From: Phycisphaerae bacterium
GTDB lineage: Bacteria > Planctomycetota > Phycisphaerae > Sedimentisphaerales > Anaerobacaceae
Assembly (NCBI GenBank): GCA_017993835.1
Contig: JAGOLX010000025.1
Location: forward strand, 16,596-80,595
Direction of reading: 5' to 3'
DNA: 64,000 nucleotides
A program made the translations under genes and the position numbers. This document shows positions 1 through 9,124 of the stretch, in pieces (position 1 is the stretch's first letter; each line of letters opens with the position of its first letter). The notes beneath the pieces were generated by a model. That model was not told the DNA's origin. It searched no databases and saw only the letters and a program-made list of their open reading frames with translations.

Positions 1-357
1 CCTCTTGACCCAAGGGGCGGATTTGCACATGCCCAGACTGACCAGGGCATACAGGCACAGTCCAAGGCTGCCCTGCTTGTCCGCGAGGATCAAGGACGCC
101 ACCGGCGGCTCGCCAGAATCGATAGCCTCCACAGGCATGTCTGGGCTGATGCCGGTGGGCGGGAGTCCCAGGTCGGCACCGAGGCAAAGAATGGATATGT
201 CGAAGGCACTGGCGACGTGCGGATCGTCGCGATCCCGGATGACCGCCGGCAGCGGAGGCTCGGTGTCCCCCTGGAACACCCGGACCATGTCCGCGCGCAC
301 CGCGCCCGCCGCGACGAGCGCGAAAACCACCGCCAGAATTGTCTTCCTCCCGTTCAT
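1..357 (-). CDS. Secreted hypothetical protein, partial (runs off window start)
   Basis: An open frame of 119 codons begins at ATG 357 and is still open at base 1, so the C-terminus lies outside the window. The N-terminus MNGRKTILAVVFALVAAGAVRAD is a clear signal peptide (basic start, hydrophobic core, AxA-type site ending VRA|D). The mature part is acidic and Pro-rich; a hydrophobic stretch with LGLCLYALVSLGMC precedes APWVKR at the window edge. It lies just downstream of the PEP-CTERM gene on the same strand, so it may share that transcript. I do not recognise an enzymatic domain. By memory, short proteins of this type accompany PEP-CTERM genes in planctomycetes, but I cannot verify this. 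An AAGG-containing stretch precedes the start. Confidence 0.6.
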   Translation of the reverse strand, partial: MNGRKTILAVVFALVAAGAVRADMVRVFQGDTEPPLPAVIRDRDDPHVASAFDISILCLGADLGLPPTGISPDMPVEAIDSGEPPVASLILADKQGSLGLCLYALVSLGMCKSAPWVKR

Positions 358-501
358 CCTTGTGCCCTTCCACGGACACATACCGTTCCTCATGTCCCGG
401 GGCATCGCCCGCAAGTACGAGGCGATCCGTCAGATCCATCCGCCTATCATGTACACATGGCGCCGCCGCGTCGCCTGGATGGCCACGCGCCGGCGGTTCT
501 G

Positions 502-1278
502 TCAGTCACACCTGCGACGTAGTCGCAGGCCGGCGTATGCCAATCCCAGCGAGCCCAAGAGGACGGCGCCGGGAACCGGAACGGGAGACAGGTACAGTTG
601 GCTCTGGAGGACCCCGTACTCCCCTGTCTTCTTGTTGATCCCTTCCAGGTTCAACACCATCACTTTACCAAGGGCGCTCCCTACAGTCGTCCCAGATGCC
701 AGATACGCAGTCTCCCACGTGTCGATCAGTGCAAGTTGCGCACCATTCAAGTACACTCCCGTGTACAGATCATCTCCATATGCTCCGTCTACATCCCATT
801 CGGTACCTCCTCCCTCGTCCTCCAAGGACCATATGAGCCTCTGAAGAGCACCGGCAGTCTGCACGCGAGTGAGTCCCCCGACGGTTCCCGTGTATGCATA
901 GCCCGCCAGATTCCCCGTGGCAAACTGCGTATAGAGCCAGGCGACTTCGGGACCGATGTAATCCGGATGGTCCCCACCCCCTCCCTCGATGGCATACTCT
1001 TCCAGAGAGGCATCAAGATTGTCCTCCGGAGGATAAATGTGCTCGCTGAATTCGACACAGAAGGACTGGAACGACGGATCGAAGGCTCCTTGGTCGCGCG
1101 CGACGTCAGCATAGGCGTCCAGACTGAGACTCGTGTCACAGATCGTGTACTCGCCGCCCCACCCACTGTAGCAACCGGTCACGCGCTGCACATCCACCGT
1201 GCCGACGGAATCCGCGACCGCAGTCCCGGCGGCAATGATCCCAAGGATCATGCTGACGGCTGTCATTCGATTCATCAT
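502..1278 (-). CDS. PEP-CTERM sorting-domain protein with a thioester-like motif pair
   Basis: 258-residue secreted protein. The N-terminus has a signal peptide ending near TAVA|D (about residue 22). The C-terminus is a PEP-CTERM-type sorting signal: VPVPGA (about 233-238), a hydrophobic segment LLGSLGLAYAGL, then RLRRR. That signal is the substrate tag for the exosortase encoded at 1694-2680. In the middle, SFCVEF (Cys74) and GALQRLIWSLED (Gln146) match the spacing and form of the Cys and Gln motifs of thioester domains (FC-phi and phi-Q-x-x-phi-W), so a Cys-Gln internal thioester for covalent surface attachment is a reasonable inference, not shown. A good SD (GAAGGGAAC) precedes the ATG. 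A candidate promoter lies at 1521-1549. Confidence 0.85.
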   Translation of the reverse strand: MMNRMTAVSMILGIIAAGTAVADSVGTVDVQRVTGCYSGWGGEYTICDTSLSLDAYADVARDQGAFDPSFQSFCVEFSEHIYPPEDNLDASLEEYAIEGGGGDHPDYIGPEVAWLYTQFATGNLAGYAYTGTVGGLTRVQTAGALQRLIWSLEDEGGGTEWDVDGAYGDDLYTGVYLNGAQLALIDTWETAYLASGTTVGSALGKVMVLNLEGINKKTGEYGVLQSQLYLSPVPVPGAVLLGSLGLAYAGLRLRRRCD

Positions 1279-1693
1279 CGTGTGTTCCCTTCCTTCCCCT
1301 ACTCTGCTCTCTCTACTCTACCTATCCGACCCCACCTGAATCGGACCGCTCTCTCTCCTGCGGGCAGACCTATCGCCCGGCAAGAAACCGACATCCTGTC
1401 GGCGTGGCTGGAGATTGTGGACTACCGGCCTCCCACGAAGAGCTGCGAGATTCCCCTACTCCTCATCACCACCGAAGTGGCCGACCTGCCAACCAATCCA
1501 TTCATGCACCTATATACTTTATTAGACCTTGATCGGTGCAACAAGTCAAGTGACAATCAACGTGGAAGGCCGCACCGACCGGACACCCATCTCGCACATG
1601 TACACCATAAGTCCCTTAATTACAAGCACTTACAGTGCACGCCAGGAGAAGTCATCGAGGCGGCCGAAGAGGGAAGATTTTTCTCCCCGAATG
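1279..1693. other. Intergenic region between exosortase and PEP-CTERM gene
   Basis: 415 bases with no convincing gene. It is locally AT-richer than its surroundings (for example around 1500-1530 and 1610-1625) and contains one sigma70-like promoter on the minus strand (listed separately). It shows that the PEP-CTERM gene probably has its own promoter rather than depending only on read-through from the exosortase gene. Confidence 0.6.
1521..1549 (-). promoter_or_regulatory. Candidate sigma70-type promoter of the PEP-CTERM gene
   Basis: On the minus strand TTGACT (1549-1544) and TCTAAT (1526-1521) are separated by 17 bases, pointing at the PEP-CTERM gene with a leader of roughly 235 nt. An overlapping alternative -10 (TAATAA, spacing 19) exists. 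The prediction is by eye only. Confidence 0.35.
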
Positions 1694-2680
1694 TCACGAG
1701 GTGCTTGTGCGTTTTCGCACAACCACCCCGCCGGCGGGCCGCGTTGAACCGCTGTCACGGCCGGACCGGCTCTCGGAGTCAGGGACGATGAGCCTGTCCA
1801 TCAGCCAGATCTCGCTGAAGATCAGCGAGACGGCCGCAGGCATCATCACCAGACCCGCGAAATCGTGGAAGAACTTCTCGCCCAGTTCCACGCTGACATA
1901 CAGCATGATCATCGCGGTCAGTGAGATTCGGATGATATTGCAGATCACCGCGATGGGAATGCTCGATGCCAGCACGATTCCCTTCTGCCATCGAGGCCGC
2001 TTCACCATATAGGCGATGAACGCAGCGACAATGATGAAGGCCGTCAACATGCGAAGGCCGCTGCACGCCTCCGCGACAGCCATGGGGGTATTGTCCCCCA
2101 GCATGACGACATTGCCCTGCTGAGTCACTCGGGTCCCGAATGCCTCCAGCAGAAAGACCGACCCGGTCGTCGCCAGCCTCTGAAGAGGACCGGCGATAAC
2201 GTTGTGAACAGGGGTGGGAAGGGGTACCATGAGGAACAGAAACAGCAATACCCACAACAAACGCCGAAATATCTCCCGGCCCGCCACCATGAGAAGCAGC
2301 CCTGCAATGGTCAGCACGAGCGTGTATGGGTCCCCTGATCCGATCCCGAAGAACAGCGCGAACAAGCGCAGGGACTGCGCCAGCAATACCAGAGCCAGTC
2401 CACCACTCCAGCAGGGTACCATAGAGTGCCACGTCAGAGTCTTTCTCTCACGCCAGACAAAGAACAAGGCAACCAACGGAACAAGCTGTCCCGCGGAGTA
2501 ATCCATACTCCACTGCCACCGGTTGACGAGAATGTCTATCGTGGACCAATGCGCCCAGGCAGTCGTGCACGCTACAATCAGCACAGGCACGACCTGTGTG
2601 ACGCGATTCGGCCATACACGCTCTTTCGCGAGATCCTGGAGGGAAGACGTGCGCGCGACATGTTGAGACAGTTTTTGCAT
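1694..2680 (-). CDS. Exosortase (EpsH/XrtA-type membrane transpeptidase)
   Basis: 328-residue polytopic membrane protein with about eight hydrophobic segments. The three exosortase signature residues are visible: Cys206 in AEACSGLRML, Arg251 in NIIRISLTA and His272 in FFHDFAGL. Exosortases cleave PEP-CTERM tails at the membrane, in genomes that also make exopolysaccharide. I chose ATG 2680 because it overlaps the EpsI stop by one base (TGATG) and removes a non-conserved N-terminal extension that would overlap EpsI; a longer frame reaches back to 2749. It is the last biosynthetic gene before the intergenic gap, so the exosortase and the glycan genes appear to be co-transcribed. A short charged tail (SRSGRDSGSTRPAGG) follows the last helix. 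The exact exosortase subtype cannot be fixed by eye. Confidence 0.93.
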   Translation of the reverse strand: MQKLSQHVARTSSLQDLAKERVWPNRVTQVVPVLIVACTTAWAHWSTIDILVNRWQWSMDYSAGQLVPLVALFFVWRERKTLTWHSMVPCWSGGLALVLLAQSLRLFALFFGIGSGDPYTLVLTIAGLLLMVAGREIFRRLLWVLLFLFLMVPLPTPVHNVIAGPLQRLATTGSVFLLEAFGTRVTQQGNVVMLGDNTPMAVAEACSGLRMLTAFIIVAAFIAYMVKRPRWQKGIVLASSIPIAVICNIIRISLTAMIMLYVSVELGEKFFHDFAGLVMMPAAVSLIFSEIWLMDRLIVPDSESRSGRDSGSTRPAGGVVVRKRTSTS

Positions 2681-3402
2681 CAATGGTCCCTCGGCTCCCA
2701 CAGGGCAGGGGCTGAGTTGGCGTCCACACAGTCCCCGGTCTTTTCGCACTGTTGGGCTATCAGAGGAGCGGAGTCAACCGCGAAATCACAGGCGATCCTC
2801 GCCGCCTCGTCGGCAGACAGAACCTCTGTGACAGAAGTGACAATCTCCACTTGGGCGACATAGCCAATGCGCCAGTGCCGGTATCGCCATTCACGATCCG
2901 TCTGGCAAAAACGTCCATCCACGACGTAGTAGTGCACAACCACGATCTTGGTCGTATTCAGACCGCCTCGCGAAAACTCAATAACAGCGCACGGGAGCAC
3001 CGCTCCAGAACCCAGGGACAACTGCCGAAAGGACCGACCTGTGCGAGTCCAGCCCGCTCCGATGTAACACCCTTCAGGCCGATGCGGCAGCATATCGCGC
3101 AGTCTGGTACCACATCCAACATAGAGAGAGACCGACTCGCCGCCGCGCGAGTATCGGCGGTTGATGCATGCATCGGTACCTGTCCTTCGTGCCACAGCCT
3201 CGTCGAGCGGAACATCTTCCCCTGCCCAACCGGCGATCCGCATGGGAATTCCCTCGAGCGCGTCGGGCGCAATCAGAATCGTGCTCGGACGTACTCCCAG
3301 CCGGATAGCCAGCGTGCGATAGGTCCATCCAAACAGGAGCATCAGGACGCCGGCAATTACAGCAGCCCCACCCGGTCTGTGATACAGGCGTTTTCCTATC
3401 AT
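2680..3402 (-). CDS. epsI: EpsI family protein (exosortase-associated, DUF3485)
   Basis: About 240 residues: one N-terminal transmembrane segment (about residues 12-30), then a soluble periplasmic domain. The stretch VSLYVGCGTRLRDMLPHRPEGCYIGAGW is typical of EpsI/DUF3485 proteins, with its Cys residues and the HRPEGCY core. Members of this family are encoded next to or fused with exosortases and are thought to act in export of the polysaccharide linked to the PEP-CTERM system. ATG 3402 is the first ATG that gives a normal basic start before the membrane helix; the frame extends to 3450 only through a TTG. The next gene follows by a one-base overlap, indicating translational coupling to the exosortase. 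Confidence 0.88.
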   Translation of the reverse strand: MIGKRLYHRPGGAAVIAGVLMLLFGWTYRTLAIRLGVRPSTILIAPDALEGIPMRIAGWAGEDVPLDEAVARRTGTDACINRRYSRGGESVSLYVGCGTRLRDMLPHRPEGCYIGAGWTRTGRSFRQLSLGSGAVLPCAVIEFSRGGLNTTKIVVVHYYVVDGRFCQTDREWRYRHWRIGYVAQVEIVTSVTEVLSADEAARIACDFAVDSAPLIAQQCEKTGDCVDANSAPALWEPRDH

Positions 3403-3492
3403 CACATGGGTCCTTGTTCCAGTAGCACTATGCTTTTCAATCCACCCCAAGAAGAAGCAGAGTGCGAATGTGGCGGCTCCCCGGGCCGGATA

Positions 3493-4179
3493 TCACATAG
3501 AAGCAAAGGTCGCGGAAAGAACCGCCGACTCCGGCTGAGGCAAATCCCGCAGCAACCTCGCATACCGACGGCTTCTGGGGAAGAGAACAACCCAGATCGT
3601 CAAGAGAATCAGGAGCAAATCGAACCCAAGGGATCGGTGCCCCGCATACCATGCCTCGAGTTCACCTTTGTAGGGTGCAATATGCCACTGATAGCACTCT
3701 GCGGGAGGCAGACCCGAGTTGGCGATCAGGGTCTCCTCATTACGGAACATCAGCGAACCAACCCCGCTGAGACCCGGTCGCATCCGGCTGATAGCCGTCT
3801 TCACGCGCTCGTTGTAGCAATCGAAATGCTTCCTTGTCACCGGCCGGGGGCCAATCAGGCTCATATCGCCCTTGAGAACATTGATCAACTGCGGCAATTC
3901 GTTGATCTTGGTCTTCCTTAGAATCCGTCCGAACGGAAGCACACGCGGATCGTTGCGAACGGTGATATCGCCCGTTCCCATCTTGGGGCTGTCCTTCAGC
4001 ATGGTCGCGAACTTCAGTAGGCCAAACGGCCTTCCTCCCAGCCCGATGCGCTCCTGCACATAGAAGATGTAATGTTCTCCCGTGACCTTCAAGATAATCA
4101 CGACGGGTATCAGCAACGGAGACAGCACAACCAGAGCACAGAAAGAGAGTGCTACGTCACACAGGCGCTTGACGATCAT
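3493..4179 (-). CDS. Undecaprenyl-phosphate sugar-1-phosphate transferase (priming enzyme)
   Basis: 228-residue bacterial sugar transferase. It starts with KRLCDVALSFCALVVLSPLLI (the KRxxDxxxS membrane entry), followed by QERIGLGGRPFGLLKFATM, then RILRKTKINELPQLINVLKGDMSLIGPRP, the family's catalytic signature. It loads the first sugar-1-phosphate onto the lipid carrier at the inner membrane, beginning the repeat unit. This is the short WbaP/PglC-like core, without the four extra helices of long WcaJ forms. A C-terminal hydrophobic segment (FDLLLILLTIWVVLF) is present. Substrate cannot be read from sequence; the neighbouring CapD-like dehydratase suggests a UDP-HexNAc-derived sugar. Confidence 0.92.
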   Translation of the reverse strand: MIVKRLCDVALSFCALVVLSPLLIPVVIILKVTGEHYIFYVQERIGLGGRPFGLLKFATMLKDSPKMGTGDITVRNDPRVLPFGRILRKTKINELPQLINVLKGDMSLIGPRPVTRKHFDCYNERVKTAISRMRPGLSGVGSLMFRNEETLIANSGLPPAECYQWHIAPYKGELEAWYAGHRSLGFDLLLILLTIWVVLFPRSRRYARLLRDLPQPESAVLSATFASM

Positions 4180-4290
4180 CGAACTACCATCCTCATAGTG
4201 CGTGGGAGAACACGCCGGGTCATCGAAATCCCCCCTATCCCCAGGCGGACATCACCTTGGCATTGTCGACTCGCCAGGTGCCTCTGCCTT

Positions 4291-5487
4291 TCACATCTTG
4301 TGGTCGAGATTCCTGCCCGTCTCCACATGGTGCAGCGTTAGCACAACCTTGGACATGGCACGGACGTACTCTTCTTTTGTGACGTGTAGATCTCTTCTTG
4401 CGGTACGGCAGAACTCGAGGAACTCGTTGATAGAGCCAGCATTCTCCAACGGCTCTCGCTTGATAATGCCGATCCTCTGGAACCGGTTCAGGTCGAGTTG
4501 CTCCCCTTCGGTATAGAACTCCTCGTATCCCTTCTCCCCTGTCGTGTCAGATTCAAAGAAATAACAAGGCCATCTCTTTTGGGGAATCAGCTCGGCTGCT
4601 CGGGACTTGGCCTCTTCCTCGGAACTGCATTCCACCGGCTCATAGCCAAGCCTCTCCAATAGGGTCACCGCGATCTGCGCGAAGGTCTTCTCATCCTCGC
4701 CCCGGGTCAGTTTGGGAAAGAACACATCACAATTCTCTCCTAACAGACAGGAAAGCACGCACAACTCCCCCGCTTCCTGATGGGAGATGAAGTAGCGTTT
4801 GACGTCCTTCGGCGCAGAGAGCGGCTGACGCTTCTCTATGCGGCGCAGAAAACCGTACGGCAGGCTTCCGTCTGAGAAGGCTACGTTCGCGAAGCGCGCG
4901 GTGGAAAACGCTTGCTCCCGGGCGTGGGCCAGGAGTACCTGTTCCATGATCATCTTGCTGGCCCCCATCAGGTTCGCCGGGTTGGCGGCCTTGTCCGAGG
5001 AGACGGAGAACACCTTGCGGAACCGGTATGGATTGCCCCGCAGCAAGTCGTGCAGGAAGATCACGTTCGTATCAAGCATCCGCATGAGGCAGTAGATGTT
5101 CTTCTCCGACCGCACATGCTTCACGGCGCAGAGATTCAGCAAGTAATCGAACGGCGGAGAGTCCCGGAAATAGCGGTTGCACTCCACCGACCCAAACCCG
5201 ATCGGCATGGTCTCGAACTCGGCCGGCACACGAACCGCGGGGGAGGAACGCAGGTCCCGGACAAGTTCCACCAGGTTATTCTCACTCAGATCGATCAGCG
5301 AGAGGGCCTTGGGGCCAAACCGCAGCACCGTCTTCACCACCGCTGCGCCGATCGACCCAGCCGCCCCAATGATGACGACACGCGCTCCGTCCAACCGCTC
5401 TCGCAACACATCTTCATTCCCAGCAAAATCCGCCTCGCAGAGCGATTCCTCTCGACCTGTGACTGTCTGTTCGTATGCTACTGCCAT
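4291..5487 (-). CDS. CapD/FlaA1-like nucleotide-sugar 4,6-dehydratase family protein
   Basis: 398-residue short-chain dehydrogenase-type protein. The Rossmann nucleotide-binding loop is GAAGSIGAAVV (around residue 40). The active-site region is SVSSDKAANPANLMGASK, where Met takes the usual Tyr place, as in FlaA1/CapD/PseB dehydratases. There are no N-terminal membrane helices, so it is soluble like PseB. Expected reaction: NAD(P)-dependent 4,6-dehydration (with possible 5-epimerisation) of a UDP-HexNAc. Start ATG 5487 has AGGA upstream. It sits directly before the priming transferase, which fits supply of the initiating sugar. Confidence 0.85.
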   Translation of the reverse strand: MAVAYEQTVTGREESLCEADFAGNEDVLRERLDGARVVIIGAAGSIGAAVVKTVLRFGPKALSLIDLSENNLVELVRDLRSSPAVRVPAEFETMPIGFGSVECNRYFRDSPPFDYLLNLCAVKHVRSEKNIYCLMRMLDTNVIFLHDLLRGNPYRFRKVFSVSSDKAANPANLMGASKMIMEQVLLAHAREQAFSTARFANVAFSDGSLPYGFLRRIEKRQPLSAPKDVKRYFISHQEAGELCVLSCLLGENCDVFFPKLTRGEDEKTFAQIAVTLLERLGYEPVECSSEEEAKSRAAELIPQKRWPCYFFESDTTGEKGYEEFYTEGEQLDLNRFQRIGIIKREPLENAGSINEFLEFCRTARRDLHVTKEEYVRAMSKVVLTLHHVETGRNLDHKM

Positions 5488-5610
5488 GCAATCCTATTCA
5501 CGCCCGTCATACTCGCCGCCCATTCCCTCACCTCGGCACACCGACTCTACCCGGGCTTCGTGACGGACTTGATAGACCTGTTCTCTCCGATCTTCGTCTG
5601 GCAGCCTCCC

Positions 5611-6843
5611 CTACCTGTTCGGGCGACCAGAGCCGTGCGCGGTGGCGCGGGCCCCCAGATCTCCCGTTGCGACCCGAACCGTCTGTTCTCCATTCGTGAG
5701 GTCCAAGTACAACCGATAGAGCGACTCCCAAACATCTTCTGGACGGAACTCCTGGAGCACTCGCTCGCGGCCCGCTTGGCCATGTTGGCGTCGCAAGATC
5801 GGATCGTCGAGATACGCCGTAATGGCGTCCGCCAACGCAGTTGCGTGCCGCGGAGGAACCAGCGTGCCTGTCACACCGTCGCGGACCGAATCAACACACC
5901 CCGGGATACGAGTCGAGACAACAGGCAACGCCATAGCGGCGGCTTCAAGGTTCACAACTGGAAAACCTTCCCGGTAAGAGGGCAATACAAATACGTCCAT
6001 CCCTGCAAGATACCGTGCCACGTCCTCGCGCAGTCCGGTTAGGTGGACTCGTCCATCAGTACGAAACAGAGCCTCATCTTCCGCCGACACCGGATCCGTT
6101 GCATCGAAAGGACCGACCAACACAAGATGCAGCATAGGATATCGATCACGTAAGCGACGCCAAGCTGACGCAAGTTCTCGCATGCCCTTGTCCGCGACGA
6201 TTCGCCCCACGAAGCCAACAACCTGTGCATCGTGCGGAATTCCATTTTCTTCTCTGACCGCTTGCCTCGCAGCGATACCCCATTCGTACGGTGAGAATGC
6301 TTTTCTCGCGTCGACCCCCGCCACACTTCCGGCGCACAAGACTATTATCTTCTTGGATCCACAGAGTCGCTCCGCCACGATGAAGTCACGTATGGAGGGG
6401 CTGTCACACCAGATCCGGTCAGCCAGTTTGCACGACAACCACGTAGTGAAATCCAATAGCCGCCGTGGGAAGCCAGTCATGGTTATCTGTCGCACGCCGA
6501 AGATCGAGAGAAGCACGACCTTAACTCCAGCGGCCCGCGCGGCGACCGCGCCGAGCAGCGCCGCCTTGGGCGTGTGTGAATGTACAATGTCCGGTTGTTC
6601 CCGCATCAATATGCGCCACAAGTGCCACAGACTCACAACGTCCTTGACAGGGCTGATGCGGCGTTCCATACTCACAGGATGCACGGAGATGCCTTCGTGT
6701 CGTCCCACCTCGTCGAGAGATCCCAAGGCGTCACCGGGCGAGGAAATCGCGTGAATCTCGACACCTTTTGACTTGCTAAACCGGATATGTCCACGGTGAA
6801 ATCGGAGAGTGAATGGGACCGTTGTGATGTGGATAACTTTCAT
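5611..6843 (-). CDS. Glycosyltransferase family 4
   Basis: About 410 residues with the GT-B layout. The N-terminal acceptor half starts MKVIHITTVPFTLRF and includes the motif IVHSHTPKAALLG. The C-terminal donor half contains VGFVGRIVADKGM, then VFVLPSYREGFPVVNLEAAAMALPVV, the E-x7-E region of GT4 retaining transferases. It adds a sugar to the growing lipid-linked repeat on the cytoplasmic face. Start ATG 6843 was chosen; the frame continues to TTG 6855 but AGGAG at -12 suits the ATG better. Donor and acceptor unknown. Confidence 0.92.
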   Translation of the reverse strand: MKVIHITTVPFTLRFHRGHIRFSKSKGVEIHAISSPGDALGSLDEVGRHEGISVHPVSMERRISPVKDVVSLWHLWRILMREQPDIVHSHTPKAALLGAVAARAAGVKVVLLSIFGVRQITMTGFPRRLLDFTTWLSCKLADRIWCDSPSIRDFIVAERLCGSKKIIVLCAGSVAGVDARKAFSPYEWGIAARQAVREENGIPHDAQVVGFVGRIVADKGMRELASAWRRLRDRYPMLHLVLVGPFDATDPVSAEDEALFRTDGRVHLTGLREDVARYLAGMDVFVLPSYREGFPVVNLEAAAMALPVVSTRIPGCVDSVRDGVTGTLVPPRHATALADAITAYLDDPILRRQHGQAGRERVLQEFRPEDVWESLYRLYLDLTNGEQTVRVATGDLGARATAHGSGRPNR

Positions 6844-6935
6844 GGATATCACCAACTCCTAGAAGTGAGGCGTATGACATGTGGCCGCAGAGCCGCCCTG
6901 ATCGCGTTCACGGACCTCCTCAATCGGCAAGCTAA

Positions 6936-7826
6936 TCAATCAAGGCCGGGTACACGGGTTCGCCGAATCTGGTCTATTTCCGCACACAGGCGGGCTCTCA
7001 GATTCGGACTCTCAACGGCCTGACTCCTTCGATGCAACAGCCATTCCAGCCGGTTCATCGTTGTCAGACACCATACGACCACGGACTTGCCATAGGACTT
7101 CGTGATGGCAATCCGTTTCCCCAGAGGGCCGTATCGGAGATGTCCATATGTACGGAACAGTTCGCGGTGGACCCGATAGGCCCTCAGACTCTTCGGAAGA
7201 GTCACGTTGCCATCCTCACGGTAGTAATACAGAGGCTCCGGTATCCGGTCCACGCGCAGGTCCTTCTTCGCACACGCCCGCACCCAAAGTTCCGCGTCCT
7301 GTGCCGTCTGAAGGTACGTATCGTAGGAATTGCGTAGAAACCAAGCCTTTCGACCCAGGATTGCCGCGTGCGTGATCACGCACCCCTTCATTGGAAGGAC
7401 GTCGTGAATCGTCACGCCACCCGGAGACGGGTTGCGAATACCGATCGGGCGGCCGTCCTTCGTGATGGAGCACACGCCCGTGCTGACCAAGTCAACCTCA
7501 GGATGGGCAGCCAGGACAGCCATCTCCTTCTCGAACCGCGCTGGGGAAATCAGGTCATCCGCATCCATCCGGCCGATGAAGTCATACCTTGCCTCCGCAG
7601 TGATCTGGTTGAGCCGGTATGGGAGTTTGCGGTTCTCGCCGTCCGAGAGGACACGCACCCGCGGGTCTCTTACAGCCCGCGCGATCTCCAGAGACCGGTC
7701 AGTCGAGCCGTCGTCCACGAGAATCAACTCCCAGTCCTGATACGTCTGGGCAAAGACCGAACGAATCGCGTCCGCCAGGAATTCCTGCGCATTGTAGAAC
7801 GGTATGCCAATCGAGATCGGGGTCAT
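6936..7826 (-). CDS. Glycosyltransferase family 2
   Basis: About 296 residues. The GT-A fold starts MTPISIGIPFYNAQEFL and continues with ILVDDGSTDRS, and the DxD-type metal motif is GRMDADDLISP. A later acidic block is AQDAELWVRACA. Start is uncertain: ATG 7826 gives the canonical GT2 beginning, while ATG 7889 (overlapping the EpsG stop as ATGGTGA) would add 21 residues and translational coupling. The open frame further upstream to 8096 lies inside the EpsG gene and is not used. Likely adds one sugar of the repeat unit. Confidence 0.9.
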   Translation of the reverse strand: MTPISIGIPFYNAQEFLADAIRSVFAQTYQDWELILVDDGSTDRSLEIARAVRDPRVRVLSDGENRKLPYRLNQITAEARYDFIGRMDADDLISPARFEKEMAVLAAHPEVDLVSTGVCSITKDGRPIGIRNPSPGGVTIHDVLPMKGCVITHAAILGRKAWFLRNSYDTYLQTAQDAELWVRACAKKDLRVDRIPEPLYYYREDGNVTLPKSLRAYRVHRELFRTYGHLRYGPLGKRIAITKSYGKSVVVWCLTTMNRLEWLLHRRSQAVESPNLRARLCAEIDQIRRTRVPGLD

Positions 7827-7882
7827 AGTGTGCGTCAAAGGTAGAGACACCCGCAAGGCGGCTGCCATCTGCGGCGTGGCAG

Positions 7883-9079
7883 TCACCATCCGAGCCCACC
7901 CCATCGGGCGATTTCCTCGTTGAGTCTGTAGGGGACAAGATTGCCAATCTGCGACAGAAACAGGTAGAAATAGGCGAGGTGTCCCAGCACGATAGGAATC
8001 GCTTTCACGTATAGCCCAGTGCTCGTATGCGGCGGGACTCTGGTGTTCAGGCCGGGATGCACGGACACCGGCAGGAGTCCTTTCTGTCGCGTCCACACAA
8101 CAGACGCGTTCGGCAAGAACTGCGGGGAAGACATCTGCCCACTCTTAAAGACAAGAGGCCACAGGAATACCGACCCGACCTGGAAGTAGAACGCAAATCG
8201 AGTCAGTTCCACATATGCGCCGGATGTCGCAACACCGACGTAAACCGTCGTCCCGAAGATGAGCATGTTCAGAAAGCAATCATAGGCACGGCGATCCTCG
8301 CCCATTATGGCCGGTTTGAACAGCAAGAAGAAGACGCTGAGCAGCACGTAGAACACGGTCAGCCACCGACCGCCTGTAGCCTCCATCTCAGCGTACATCG
8401 AATATCGTTCGTTGATGAACACGCCCAAACTGAGAAACACATGGAGAAAACAGACGACAACCCCAGCCCCGACCATTAGTGCAGCAACGTACCAGAATGA
8501 GCACTTGCGCCGGAACACGAAGTACAGCGGGAGGGTCAGAATCGCGGTGCGGTGGAATAGGAACGCGATGGCCACGAAGAGGGCGTACCGCCAAAACCTG
8601 CCCGCAACCAGGCTCGTAAACGCCAGACAATAAACCGCAGCGGCCAGCCCCTGCCGAGCCCCATTGAAGAAGAACGTATAATAGCCCATCGTGATGAAGA
8701 CAAACAGGGAGATGGCCGGATTGACAGACAGTCTATAGATGGTCCACATGTAACAGAAGATGACGACCCCGGCACTCGCAGTCAGAATAGCCCAGTAGTT
8801 GTCCGATACGGAGCGTGCGGCAAGTTCCAACACGAAATAACCCAACTCGGATCTGCGATCCCATACATCGGCGACCGTACTGACCCTCTCCGCTTCGTAG
8901 CCTTTCGCGTATCCGCCTGTATCGGTTCCCACGGAAGACCCACGCATTCCAGCCACAACGACCATCGTGGTGAAGGCTACCAACATCCACAGCCGAGTTA
9001 TTTGTCTGTGTTGTCCCGGCCTCTGAGCCAGACATGCGACGACCGTGACAACAAAGAGACACAGATAGTATGCTTCCAT
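7883..9079 (-). CDS. EpsG-like polysaccharide polymerase (Wzy role)
   Basis: 398-residue membrane protein with about ten hydrophobic segments. The EpsG family marks GTDTGGYAKGY (residues about 50-60) and FNGARQGLAAAVYCLAF are present. In Wzx/Wzy systems such proteins join flipped repeat units in the periplasm; this is the only candidate polymerase in the cluster. It lies between GT genes in the same operon. Start ATG 9079 is preceded by GGTAGAG. Function as polymerase is inferred from family and context. Confidence 0.85.
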   Translation of the reverse strand: MEAYYLCLFVVTVVACLAQRPGQHRQITRLWMLVAFTTMVVVAGMRGSSVGTDTGGYAKGYEAERVSTVADVWDRRSELGYFVLELAARSVSDNYWAILTASAGVVIFCYMWTIYRLSVNPAISLFVFITMGYYTFFFNGARQGLAAAVYCLAFTSLVAGRFWRYALFVAIAFLFHRTAILTLPLYFVFRRKCSFWYVAALMVGAGVVVCFLHVFLSLGVFINERYSMYAEMEATGGRWLTVFYVLLSVFFLLFKPAIMGEDRRAYDCFLNMLIFGTTVYVGVATSGAYVELTRFAFYFQVGSVFLWPLVFKSGQMSSPQFLPNASVVWTRQKGLLPVSVHPGLNTRVPPHTSTGLYVKAIPIVLGHLAYFYLFLSQIGNLVPYRLNEEIARWGGLGW

Positions 9080-9124
9080 CGACTCTCTACCATTCCTATG
9101 ACTCTCCGCCAGTGGCTCTCACGA

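Noticed and set aside
1593..1617. Third copy of the polysaccharide promoter motif near the PEP-CTERM gene
   Set aside because: Only about 8 of 11 core positions agree (GGTGTACATGT) and it lies some 45 bases away from the predicted -35, unlike the two true sites.
598..1791. Plus-strand frame of 397 codons
   Set aside because: Antisense to the PEP-CTERM gene and into the exosortase; no domain, no ribosome site.
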